Assembly: GCA_900764225.1 (NCBI GenBank)
Contig: CAAFNG010000113.1
Span: forward strand, 1-7,924
DNA length: 7,924 nucleotides
Source of the DNA: Lachnospiraceae bacterium
GTDB lineage: Bacteria > Bacillota > Clostridia > Lachnospirales > Lachnospiraceae
Reading direction: 5' to 3'
The position numbers and the translations under genes were made by a program. Below are positions 1-7,342 of the stretch, in pieces. The notes under the pieces were generated by a model that worked only from the letters and a program-made list of their open reading frames with translations, ran no database searches and had not been told where the DNA came from. The stretch's first letter is position 1. Every line of letters begins with the position of its first letter.

Positions 1-635
<635 letters not shown>

Positions 636-668
636 CTAGATTTGATATATTCGATATTTTCATGTAAA

Positions 669-1298
669 TTAGTTGGCTACTTTTACCATACTGTGGCGGA
701 CTACGAAATCCTTGTAGGTGTAACCCTTCTGGAATTCCTCCACCACGATATTCTCGCCAACCTCTTCATCCTCCACATGCATTACTGCGTTATGGAAATC
801 CGGGTTGAACTCCTTACCAACTGCCTCGATAGGTTTCACACCCAGGTCATCCAGTGTGGTAGTCAGCTGCTTATAGATCATTTTCATTCCATCTGCAAAA
901 GCATCGCCTTCCTGTGCCTGTGCAAGACCTCTTTCGAAGTTATCCACAACCGGCAGGATCTTTTCTACGATCTCTTTTGCTCCGATGATGTACATGCTGG
1001 ATTTTTCTTTTTCTGTTCTTTTACGGAAATTATCAAATTCAGCCATTGTACGCTTCAGGCGATCGGTAAGCTCCTCCACCTTCTGCTCAGATTTATCTTT
1101 TTTCTTCTTTCCGAAGAAAGAAGTCTTTTTTTCTTCTTTTTTATCCTCTGGGGCAGCTTCTTCGCCTGGAGTCTTGGTTTCTTCCTCCGGCAGCTCTTCT
1201 CCCTCTGGTGTCAGGTTTTCTTCCTGATCTCCATCAGTTACGGGGATCTCTGTCTCCGCTTCCTGCTCTTCGGATTTCTTCTTTGTTTCCTCCGACAC
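669..1298 (-). CDS. grpE: Nucleotide exchange factor GrpE
   Basis: Cytoplasmic co-chaperone that releases ADP from DnaK. The 209 residues match the family size. Residues 1-70 are an acidic and lysine-rich, probably disordered tail containing a KKKKDK patch. About 72-135 is the long dimerisation helix (VEELTDRLKRTMAEFDNFRKR). About 155-209 is the C-terminal beta domain that contacts DnaK, with GKEFNPDFHNAVMHV and KGYTYKDFVVRHSMVKV. The usual arginine of the DRVLRPA segment is F here and the proline is H, a variant I associate with Lachnospiraceae. The start is GTG at 1298; no ATG lies nearby in frame, and AAAGGCGG at 1309-1316 is 10 nt upstream. It lies 17 bp after the hrcA stop codon, so the two are almost certainly co-transcribed. 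Confidence 0.96.
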   Translation of the reverse strand: MSEETKKKSEEQEAETEIPVTDGDQEENLTPEGEELPEEETKTPGEEAAPEDKKEEKKTSFFGKKKKDKSEQKVEELTDRLKRTMAEFDNFRKRTEKEKSSMYIIGAKEIVEKILPVVDNFERGLAQAQEGDAFADGMKMIYKQLTTTLDDLGVKPIEAVGKEFNPDFHNAVMHVEDEEVGENIVVEEFQKGYTYKDFVVRHSMVKVAN

Positions 1299-1316
1299 TT
1301 CTTTTCTACCGCCTTT

Positions 1317-2360
1317 CTAAGTTTTCTTCTTTTTCAGAACGTCATCCAGATGATTCTTCAGTTCCTTCAGACTGTCCACAACATTCTCATAATCCATTCG
1401 CTTCGGACCGATGATTCCGATAGTTCCGTACATTCCGTCACCCAGTTCATATCTGGCTGTCACAATGCTGCAGTCCTTCATGGTCTGTATCGGCATCTCA
1501 TCACCGATGTAAACCTGAATTCCTGTATTCTCCTCGTCGGCCATCTGACCCTTCACAAGATCGGCAAGCTCATGTTTCTCCTCGAATGCGGAGATCAGCT
1601 CGGTTGCCTTATCCTTGTCGGCAAGCTCCGGATACTTGAAGATGTTGGTCGCGCCTGAAGTATAAATCTCCATGTCTTCTTCATCCACATGAATGGTTGC
1701 TGCCACTGCATCCAGAACAGTTGCTACCACACCACTGTGGCTGCCTGCCTGTTCCTTCAGTCTGGCGATCATTCCGAGGTTGATATCCTGGATGGGAATG
1801 CCATTCAGATTGGTATTCAGAAGAAGATTCAGTTTCAGGATCGTCTGGTCATCCATCTCCTCATCCAGATTGATGATCTGGTTCCGCACGGTGTTGTTAT
1901 CACTGACAACCACCGCTACAAGCTGAAGCTCGCTCATTCTGGACAGCTGGATGAATTTGATCTTGTTGCCGCTGTACTGCGGTACGGAAACCATTGTTGC
2001 ATAATTGGTATTGGAGGCAAGCACCTTCGCTACCTTCTTAAGCACTTTATCCATCTTATCTGTCTTCTCAATGATCAGATCTCTCAGCTCTGCGACCTCT
2101 GCTTCCTTCTCCTTCATCAGCTCATCTACATATAATCGATAACCCTTATCTGAAGGAATTCTTCCTGCGGAGGTATGAGGCTGGACGATATAGCCCATAT
2201 CAGTCAGGTCTGACATTTCATTTCGGATCGTTGCAGAACTTACATTAAGATCTGCATACTTGGAAATGGTTCTGGATCCAACCGGTTCTCCGGTCTCCAT
2301 GTAGGTCTTGATGATTGCTTTTAAAATTTTTCTCTTGCGCTCATTCAACACCTCTTCCAT
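1317..2360 (-). CDS. hrcA: Heat-inducible transcription repressor HrcA
   Basis: Repressor of class I heat-shock genes. It binds the CIRCE operator as a dimer and is known to need GroEL for full activity. The 347 residues match the family length. Residues 1-75 form the winged-helix DNA-binding part (LNERKRKILKAIIKTY, SSATIRNEMSDLTDMGYI, then the HTSAGRIPSDKGYR signature). The central part is the GAF-like dimerisation domain. The C-terminus ends in IGIIGPKRMDYENVVDSL, typical of HrcA. ATG at 2360 has an AAAGGAG Shine-Dalgarno at 2369-2375, eight bases away. A perfect CIRCE lies between its promoter and its start, so the operon should be self-repressing. The frame is intact and the TAG stop abuts the grpE ribosome-binding site. 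Confidence 0.98.
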   Translation of the reverse strand: MEEVLNERKRKILKAIIKTYMETGEPVGSRTISKYADLNVSSATIRNEMSDLTDMGYIVQPHTSAGRIPSDKGYRLYVDELMKEKEAEVAELRDLIIEKTDKMDKVLKKVAKVLASNTNYATMVSVPQYSGNKIKFIQLSRMSELQLVAVVVSDNNTVRNQIINLDEEMDDQTILKLNLLLNTNLNGIPIQDINLGMIARLKEQAGSHSGVVATVLDAVAATIHVDEEDMEIYTSGATNIFKYPELADKDKATELISAFEEKHELADLVKGQMADEENTGIQVYIGDEMPIQTMKDCSIVTARYELGDGMYGTIGIIGPKRMDYENVVDSLKELKNHLDDVLKKKKT

Positions 2361-2423
2361 GAGTCCATCTCCTTTCTCTTTTATCCTTCCTGACGGATGT
2401 TAAGTCTTGTTTTGCTACATCTG

Positions 2424-2450
2424 TTAGCACTCATTTTAGTGGAGTGCTAA
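2424..2450 (-). promoter_or_regulatory. CIRCE operator (HrcA binding site)
   Basis: A perfect 9-9-9 inverted repeat: TTAGCACTC at 2424-2432, nine-base spacer, GAGTGCTAA at 2442-2450. This matches the CIRCE consensus with no mismatch. It lies just downstream of the predicted transcription start, so it is both an operator and part of the 5' leader of the hrcA-grpE-dnaK message, as is common in Bacillota. Confidence 0.98.
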
Positions 2451-2464
2451 CATCTACAGTCTTT

Positions 2465-2493
2465 AAGATATCACCATGTAAAATATTTGTCAA
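2465..2493 (-). promoter_or_regulatory. Sigma-A type promoter of hrcA-grpE-dnaK
   Basis: Read on the minus strand: -35 box TTGACA (2488-2493, perfect), 17-base spacer, -10 box TATCTT (2465-2470) preceded by TGA, an extended -10 element. The start of transcription should fall near 2458, about seven bases before CIRCE, giving a leader of roughly 98 nt before hrcA. This arrangement lets HrcA block initiation or early elongation. Confidence 0.9.
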
Positions 2494-2529
2494 TATGTTT
2501 TGAAAAAAAGTTCTTATTTTTTCGCAACA

Positions 2530-2556
2530 AAAAAAGCATCAGTACGATGCTTTTTT
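2530..2556 (-). terminator. Intrinsic terminator of the sugar-uptake cluster
   Basis: On the minus strand an 11-bp perfect stem (AAAAAAGCATC / GATGCTTTTTT) with a five-base loop is followed by a T-rich tail; the run complementary to 2529-2535 gives seven T. The stem includes the last codons and the TGA of the solute-binding protein gene. It separates the sugar cluster from the hrcA promoter 37 bp further on. The A/T flanks make it symmetrical, so it could also act weakly on plus-strand transcripts. Confidence 0.87.
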
Positions 2557-3792
2557 GTAATACTGGTCTATACAGTTCTGTGCCCCGGCGAAAAACTCCG
2601 TTTCTGTTTTCTGTCCCAGTACATATTCCTGAAATTCCGTTCCCATAGACGAAACAGCTTCTATGGAGTCAGCGCACAGTGGTCTTGCTTTCAGTTTATA
2701 ATCTTTCAGATATTGCCGGATCATTTCAATTCCCTCCAAATCAAGGCTTTTATCCTCGATCACATCCAGTCTTGCCGGACACATTTTTGTCAGCTGTCCG
2801 TAATTTTTACTGGCCTCATATCCGGACACATACTGAAGGAACTTCAGAGCTGCTTCTTTATGATCAGAATTTTTATTCAGTACATACTGCCAGGTTGCGA
2901 TATTGGTCACCTTCTCGTCAAATTCCGGAAATGGTGCCATATGGATCTTATCTTTTCTATACACGCCTGCATTCTGAAAGGTACTCAACGCACCGGTATA
3001 CATGAACATACATCCATACTGGCCGTTTATAAATTTTTCATTCAGCTGGTCATGCTGGTCGATCAGATTCTCCTCTGATATCATCCCTGTATCCAGCATT
3101 CGCTTCATATATTCTGCCGCTTCTCTTGTTTTCGGATCCGTCCAGTCTGTATAATCTCCTCCGAAAAAATCGACATACTCGCTGATACTATTATATATGT
3201 AAGAAATCTCCCATGCATCCCCGTATGCATATTTTCCCGTATTCTGAAGCTTTTTCTGAAGGATCTCAAGATCACTGAGACAGGAGAGTCTGTCCAGACC
3301 AGCCTGATCCAGCAATTCCTGGTTCACCCAGAATGCCATGATATCCATTTTGAACGGTACCGAAAAAATATGTCCGTCTGACATGCATATTTCTTTCAGG
3401 TATTCCTGTGGAAAATTTGCCGCTGTCTCCTCTGTCATAACCGTATCTTCCAGCGGAAGAAGAAATCCCTTATGTTTAAATTCGGATATCATCTCATCAT
3501 TTACTGTGATCAGATCCACAGAATCATCTCCTGATGTCAGAAGAGTTGCTATTTGGGCCTGGCGGTTGTCCGCATTAGCCGGACATTTTTCGATATGGAT
3601 CTCTATTCCAAGATCCTTTTCCGCCTGACTGATAAAAGAATCAAAGCCCTCTGTGCCTGCATCCATATGAAGGATCGTCAGTTCCTGTCTGTTCTCCGGC
3701 ACAATATCAGATGCAGCCTCCTTCTTCTGGACTCCACATCCTGTCACTGCCAGAGCCAGGGCAAATCCCCCGCAAAATACCTGTTTTTTCAA
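2539..3792 (-). CDS. ABC transporter sugar-binding lipoprotein (family 1 / CUT1 type)
   Basis: Extracellular solute-binding protein expected to capture a carbohydrate and deliver it to the MalFG-type permease. It has 417 residues. Residues 1-18 are a lipoprotein signal (MKK, a hydrophobic run, then VTGC), with the lipidated cysteine at 19. After that come the usual features of the carbohydrate-binding family: SGDDSVDLITVNDEMI, an FSVPFKMDIMAFWVN segment, and near the end the hydrophobic hinge and helix NSDHKEAALKFLQYVSG. The start is TTG at 3792. No ATG lies nearby, the signal peptide begins directly there, and AAAAGGGTGG stands about five bases upstream. It follows the GH172 gene by 15 bp and is the last gene before the terminator. 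The ligand cannot be read from sequence; a difructose dianhydride or short fructan is inferred from neighbours. Confidence 0.9.
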   Translation of the reverse strand: MKKQVFCGGFALALAVTGCGVQKKEAASDIVPENRQELTILHMDAGTEGFDSFISQAEKDLGIEIHIEKCPANADNRQAQIATLLTSGDDSVDLITVNDEMISEFKHKGFLLPLEDTVMTEETAANFPQEYLKEICMSDGHIFSVPFKMDIMAFWVNQELLDQAGLDRLSCLSDLEILQKKLQNTGKYAYGDAWEISYIYNSISEYVDFFGGDYTDWTDPKTREAAEYMKRMLDTGMISEENLIDQHDQLNEKFINGQYGCMFMYTGALSTFQNAGVYRKDKIHMAPFPEFDEKVTNIATWQYVLNKNSDHKEAALKFLQYVSGYEASKNYGQLTKMCPARLDVIEDKSLDLEGIEMIRQYLKDYKLKARPLCADSIEAVSSMGTEFQEYVLGQKTETEFFAGAQNCIDQYYKKASY

Positions 3793-3807
3793 TCTCTACC
3801 ACCCTTT

Positions 3808-4917
3808 TTATCTGGGCCATCTATCCTCTTTTGACATCAACGGCTGGAACGGTGTATGAGGAAGTGTTTGATACCAGTACGCTACACTTGCCACATCATC
3901 CTGTCGTTCAAACAGGCCACGGTATCCGACGCCTATCTGCTGAATCGTAACGCGAAGATCCTCTTCAAAGCAGATCGGATCCTGTAAATGCCATCTGTAA
4001 AAGCCTCGCATTGGCGGGCAGTCATCATTATGATAAAAATTGTGGATCAGTTCGTCATGGGCAGAATAATACGGATATCCCAGATATGGTGTGTTATAAT
4101 TCTGTTCCACGGTTTTTCCATCCACCTGTTTGGCAAAGCTCCAGGAACCTCCAAAGTAATCTTCCGTTCCTGTTCCGCAGATGGTCGGATACTCCTCATC
4201 TCCGTCAATATAAAACTTCATTTCTCCCTCGCCCCACCAGTAACGTTCCAGTGTGGTAAGTGCCATGTAGGTTCCTATATAATGGCCTTTTCCTTTTACT
4301 CCATCCAAAATTGTATAATCTTTTGTTTTTTCTGTCAACCGTTCCCTTCTCCACTGCGCATGGAAATAAGCTATATCGTCCGGAAGCTCATCATAGAGAC
4401 AGTAATCTACCTGATAAAAGAAAGCCGGGATTTTATTTGCATGCTGGTTTTCCAGTGTGATCTTTGCTTTCTTCTTAAACGGCATCGGGAAATAGCAGTT
4501 AAATCCCCTGTTTGGAACAACAGCCACCGGAACAGAATTTACAAAACATTCTCTTCCGAATCCGCAGCAGAAGAAATCGCCCAGAGGACTTTCCACGGAA
4601 GGAGTTTCCTCGTCATCCCAGTACATACGGATCACAAGATCCCTCAGCACAAAGCAATCTGCCTCTGTAGTTTTATTATCGACTGTGATCCAGATATGAT
4701 TGATCTGTCCCGGTCCTTCCATTTCTGCCAGAGTTACCACAGCTCCCGGCTCAATATCCTTAAGACACGGGCTTCCTTTTCTGGATGGTCCCAGATGACT
4801 TGCAGCCATACCTCCTCTGCCTTTTTCTCCATGAGGATTTTCTGCGTTGATCGCACGGCTTTTTCCATTCTTTGCAAGTGCGATTCCTCCAAGTCCGCCT
4901 GTAAATGCCTGATACAT
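3808..4917 (-). CDS. GH172 (DUF2961) glycoside hydrolase, possible difructose dianhydride hydrolase
   Basis: A 369-residue member of DUF2961, now CAZy family GH172, a double jelly-roll enzyme family. Known activities are difructose dianhydride I synthase/hydrolase (Bifidobacterium dentium) and release of D-arabinofuranose or other furanose sugars. Visible motifs are AENPHGEKGRGG (25-36), the GPGQINHIWITV strand (68-79), RMYWDDEETPSVESPLGDFF (97-116), WWGEGEMKFYIDGD (227-240) and GTGTEDYFGGSW (248-259). Family knowledge places the two catalytic glutamates about 21 residues apart; E230 or E232 and E252 fit, by inference. There is no signal peptide, so it acts in the cytoplasm on imported sugar. 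ATG at 4917 has AAGGAG at 4927-4932. It sits between the permease (37 bp gap) and the binding protein (15 bp gap). Furanosidase activity is well supported by family; the exact substrate rests on GH91 linkage. Confidence 0.86.
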   Translation of the reverse strand: MYQAFTGGLGGIALAKNGKSRAINAENPHGEKGRGGMAASHLGPSRKGSPCLKDIEPGAVVTLAEMEGPGQINHIWITVDNKTTEADCFVLRDLVIRMYWDDEETPSVESPLGDFFCCGFGRECFVNSVPVAVVPNRGFNCYFPMPFKKKAKITLENQHANKIPAFFYQVDYCLYDELPDDIAYFHAQWRRERLTEKTKDYTILDGVKGKGHYIGTYMALTTLERYWWGEGEMKFYIDGDEEYPTICGTGTEDYFGGSWSFAKQVDGKTVEQNYNTPYLGYPYYSAHDELIHNFYHNDDCPPMRGFYRWHLQDPICFEEDLRVTIQQIGVGYRGLFERQDDVASVAYWYQTLPHTPFQPLMSKEDRWPR

Positions 4918-4954
4918 ATCTGCATTCTCCTTTCCTTTGGAAATTAAAAAATAT

Positions 4955-5622
4955 TTACGCTTTTACTCCACCTGCCATGATACCATCCATGATCTGTTTC
5001 TCAAAAACAGCTACAAAGATAATGATCGGAAGAAGGATGATCCATCCCATGGAGCTGACCAGATCCCACGGAACTCCATACATGTTATCACGTAACGGAA
5101 GCTGTACGATGGAAACTGAAAGTACCTGAATACCATTTGAATAAAACAAAGGGGTAAAAAAGTTATTCAGACATGTAATAAAATTAATGATACATACAGT
5201 AGCAATCGCCGGTTTCATCAGCGGCAGAACGATCGTAAACAGTCTCTGTGAAAAAGATGCGCCGTCAATAGCAGCTGCCTCCTCCAGTGAGATCGGGATC
5301 TCACCGACAAAGTTTCTGAGGATCAGAACCGTAAACGGTATAACAGTACTGATATAAAGAAGGATAAGTCCCGGATATGTATCATACAGCTTTACCTTCT
5401 GCATAAATTCATACAGCGGGCGGGCTGTAACAACCTCCGAAATCAGCATGGTAGCCAGCACAAATGCAAATGCAACAGAAACTCCCTTTGAGTTAAATCT
5501 TGAGAATCCATAGGCAGCCATTGCACACAGCACGGTACTGATCACAAGTGTAAGGCCGACGATCAGAAAAGCCACGATTGCAAACAGAACCCATCTTCCA
5601 ACGGATACCACTTTATAATAAA
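4955..5622 (-). pseudogene. Sugar ABC transporter permease, MalG type, N-terminus lost at IS junction
   Basis: Inner-membrane subunit of a CUT1 carbohydrate importer. The readable protein has about 218-222 residues, while the family usually has 270-290; the first membrane segment and the periplasmic part before segment two are absent. From the GTG at 5611, membrane segments fall at about 8-33, 45-66, 80-100, 134-157 and 184-204. The cytoplasmic EAA loop that contacts the ATPase is intact (EEAAAIDGASFSQRLFTIVLP, about 110-130). It ends in IMAGGVKA, the usual C-terminus. Upstream of 5611 the frame runs through YYK into the IS end and stops at TGA 5633-5635. GTG 5611 has no Shine-Dalgarno, so it is a fragment and probably not functional. 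The partner MalF-type permease is not in the window. Confidence 0.88.
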
Positions 5623-5637
5623 CCTGAATTATTCACG
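5623..5637 (+). repeat. IS left terminal inverted repeat (IRL)
   Basis: CCTGAATTATTCACG. The first 13 bases match the right end exactly when inverted, then one mismatch (C versus T) and another match. It overlaps the first of three subterminal hairpins by six bases. Confidence 0.93.
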
Positions 5638-5679
5638 GCTGTGCCGTGAAAGTGGCTGAAAGCCACACAGTTACTGTGT
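5632..5679 (+). other. Three tandem subterminal hairpins, each with a 3-nt loop
   Basis: Three perfect stems follow one another. Hairpin 1: TTCACGGC (5632-5639), loop TGT, GCCGTGAA (5643-5650). Hairpin 2: GTGGCT (5652-5657), loop GAA, AGCCAC (5661-5666). Hairpin 3: ACACAG (5665-5670), loop TTA, CTGTGT (5674-5679); it shares two bases with hairpin 2, so those two compete slightly. No T-tract follows, so they are not standard terminators. Possible roles are to stop outside transcription reaching the transposase or to serve as transposase recognition structures; both are inferences. Confidence 0.75.
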
Positions 5680-5735
5680 TTAAGTTGTTTATTGCATTTC
5701 ATCTTTTAAGTGAATAGAAAAAGAGACCAAATATG

Positions 5736-5744
5736 TGGTAAAAT
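5736..5744 (+). promoter_or_regulatory. Putative extended -10 promoter of the transposase
   Basis: TGGTAAAAT fits TGn plus a five-of-six match to the -10 consensus, about 44 bases before the ATG at 5788. I see no good -35 box 17 bases upstream, so recognition would rest on the extended -10. A weaker alternative is TTGCAT near 5692 with a TAGAAA box near 5715. Confidence 0.4.
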
Positions 5745-5787
5745 TTAGGTGTCGAATCCAAATACATACCACAGAAAGGGGCTCTCT

Positions 5788-7110
5788 ATGAATATTTTAA
5801 ACACCTTAACACTGAAAAGCAATAGACAAATTAAAATAAATTTTGACGGAGGTGATTATCCTCCGATGCAGGACTTCTTCTGATAAAGGAATTCGCTGCA
5901 AAAATCGGCTTTTCAAAGCTGATAAAAAAGAAATTTAAAGCCAATGATAAGTCTGTCCTCTTTCACAAAGACGATGAAAATCTGATGCAGATGATTTATC
6001 GGATCCTCTCTGCTTATTTCGAAGATGACTGTTCTGATGAATTGACTTTGGATCCTGTTTTCAATGCGATCCTTGAAAAAGACCGTCTGGCTTCGCAGCC
6101 GACATTGTCAAGATTTTTAACCGTATGGATGAGGATACCCTCCTGCAGTTTGATGACATTGACAAATGTCTCAGGGACATCATCTATTCTATCAAGCGTC
6201 CGGAGCATATGCTTCTGGACCTGAACAGCACTTTGTTTGGCACTTATTGTAGTCAGGAAGGGGAAGGCTTCAACTTCCATTATCAGGCACACGGATATCA
6301 TCCGTTACTGTGCTATGATGGATTGACTGGAGATCTGCTCAAAGCAGAACTTCGTGATGGAACACTCCACTGTAGCAACGATGCAGATAAATTTATGGAG
6401 CCCCTCTTTCTGGAATACCTGGAAAGAGGGATTAAAACTTATCTTCGTGGAGACAGCGGATTTTCATCTCCCAGGCTTTATAAAATCTGTGAGATGAATG
6501 GCTGTTCCTATGCCATCCGTCTAAAACAGAATTCTTCACTCCTTGCCTTGCTTCCGATAAAGAGGAAGACTTGTACAAAGCGACCAAAGAAGATCAGATC
6601 CGTTATGCGGTAATTTATGGTGAATTCATGTATCAGGCTGGTTCATGGGACTATCCAAGACGTGTGGTTTTCAAAATCGAGAAACCATACGGTCAGCTGA
6701 TGCACATGTACACCTTTATTGTTACAAACATGGATATGGAGCCCTATCAGATCATTCAGTTTTACTGTGGTCGTGGCAGAATGGAAAACTTTATCAAGGA
6801 AGGCAAAAGCGGATTTGATTTTGCTGCTGTCAGCAGTCATTCCAAAGTAGTAAATGCAAACCGCATGAGGCTTCACATGCTTGCGTACAACTTATTCAAT
6901 TGGTTCAGACGATTGGTACTTCCTGCAAATATGCGAAAACAACAGGTGGATACCATTCGTTTAAAGCTGATAAAGATTGCCGCAAGAGCAGTCCGTTCAG
7001 CAAGATATATCACTTTCAAACTGTGTAGTAGCTGTCCTTATAAAAAGGAATTTTACAGGCCGCTGGAAAATATCCAGCGGCGACTGTACAATTGGAATAG
7101 CAACTATTAA
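5788..7110 (+). pseudogene. IS1380-family transposase, disrupted by three frameshifts
   Basis: DDE transposase. Joining three frames gives a protein of about 441 residues, the family size. It starts MNILNTLTLKSNRQIK at ATG 5788, with AAAGGGG at 5775-5781. One T is missing near 5856 (the family reading is GGDLSSDAGLLLIKEF). One T is missing in the 6114-6118 run (SRFFNRMDEDT expected). One C is missing near 6546 (LALASDKEEDLY expected). The catalytic aspartates are in LLDLNST (codon 6218) and LRGDSGF (codon 6452), and the glutamate is in GRMENFIKEGK (codon 6784). The latter forms a perfect Y(2)R(3)E(6)K signature. The reading continues to LYNWNSNY and TAA at 7108-7110. Because the catalytic residues survive and only single bases in homopolymer runs are lost, inactivation is recent or partly a sequencing or consensus artefact. 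Confidence 0.92.
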
Positions 7111-7224
7111 CTTACCTTGACAGTTCAAAGTGGCGGAATCAAATTTCACAGGGGGGGGTAGTTTACCCATTTTTGTGGATACCGCGGTTGTTTTCAAGGG
7201 AACTGGTTTAATGTTTTAGAGTAT

Positions 7225-7244
7225 TGAGCATTTTTATATGCTCA
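7225..7244. other. Right subterminal hairpin of the IS
   Basis: TGAGCAT (7225-7231) pairs with ATGCTCA (7238-7244) around a six-base loop. It overlaps the right inverted repeat by two bases, so both ends of the element have a hairpin touching the terminal repeat. It could act as a weak terminator or a protein-binding structure; it lacks a T-tail after the stem on either strand. Confidence 0.6.
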
Positions 7245-7257
7245 TGAATAATTCAGG
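7243..7257 (-). repeat. IS right terminal inverted repeat (IRR)
   Basis: Read inverted it is CCTGAATTATTCATG, matching the left end at 14 of 15 positions. It defines the right boundary of the element at 7257. Confidence 0.93.
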
Positions 7258-7342
7258 CTTATATGCTTTGATGGTTAAGAGATTTCTCCAAATCTTTAGT
7301 AACCTCTCCTTCAGAATAAAACAATGAAGTAAGTGTATACAT
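7258..7342. other. Spacer between IS right end and GH91 stop
   Basis: An 85-bp stretch with no gene I can support. On the minus strand it has a good Shine-Dalgarno-like AAGGAG (7306-7311) with no ATG/GTG/TTG at a proper distance. A 6-bp perfect stem (AGATTT 7280-7285 / AAATCT 7290-7295, loop CTCC) lies next to it. It does not encode the missing permease N-terminus. The AAGGAG may be the remnant of the site for the next gene of the cluster, removed with the IS event (inference). Confidence 0.4.

Larger units (their letters stand above)
5623..7257 (+). mobile_element. IS1380-family insertion sequence, 1635 bp
   Basis: The element is bounded by inverted repeats beginning CCTGAATTATTCA and carries one transposase gene of the IS1380 family in the plus direction. 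Length, the CC terminus and gene layout fit that family. Family members usually make a 4-bp target duplication, but the flanks differ here (TAAA at 5619-5622, CTTA at 7258-7261). The transposase is frame-broken, so this copy could move only with transposase supplied in trans. It separates the permease fragment from the GH91 gene, both of which read on the opposite strand. Confidence 0.92.

Noticed and set aside
642..1658. Long plus-strand open frame of 338 codons
   Set aside because: It is antisense to grpE and hrcA. It is leucine, phenylalanine and serine rich, as expected from the complement of lysine/glutamate codons, and has no family features or ribosome site.
4734..4925. Minus-strand 63-codon frame overlapping the start of GH172, sharing its ribosome site
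   Set aside because: It lies in another frame of a strongly conserved GH172 N-terminus. Its ATG at 4925 is only one base from the AAGGAG, too close for initiation.
3988..4947. Plus-strand open frame of 319 codons opposite the GH172 gene
   Set aside because: It is the mirror of a clearly recognised coding gene, with cysteine- and histidine-rich composition and no recognisable domain.
5609..5611. GTG as a genuine start of a short permease
   Set aside because: There is no Shine-Dalgarno, the protein would lack its first membrane segment, and the frame continues upstream to the IS boundary.
5632..5679. CRISPR-like or riboswitch reading of the tandem hairpins
   Set aside because: The three stems have different sequences, there are no repeats with spacers and no known riboswitch core, and they lie inside the terminal region of an insertion sequence.
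6014..6301. Minus-strand open frame opposite the transposase
   Set aside because: It overlaps conserved transposase coding sequence in antisense and has no independent support.
5856..6550. Programmed frameshifting to make the transposase
   Set aside because: Three shifts are needed, none at a standard slippery heptamer, and the missing base can be named at each site from the family sequence. Decay or consensus error is simpler.
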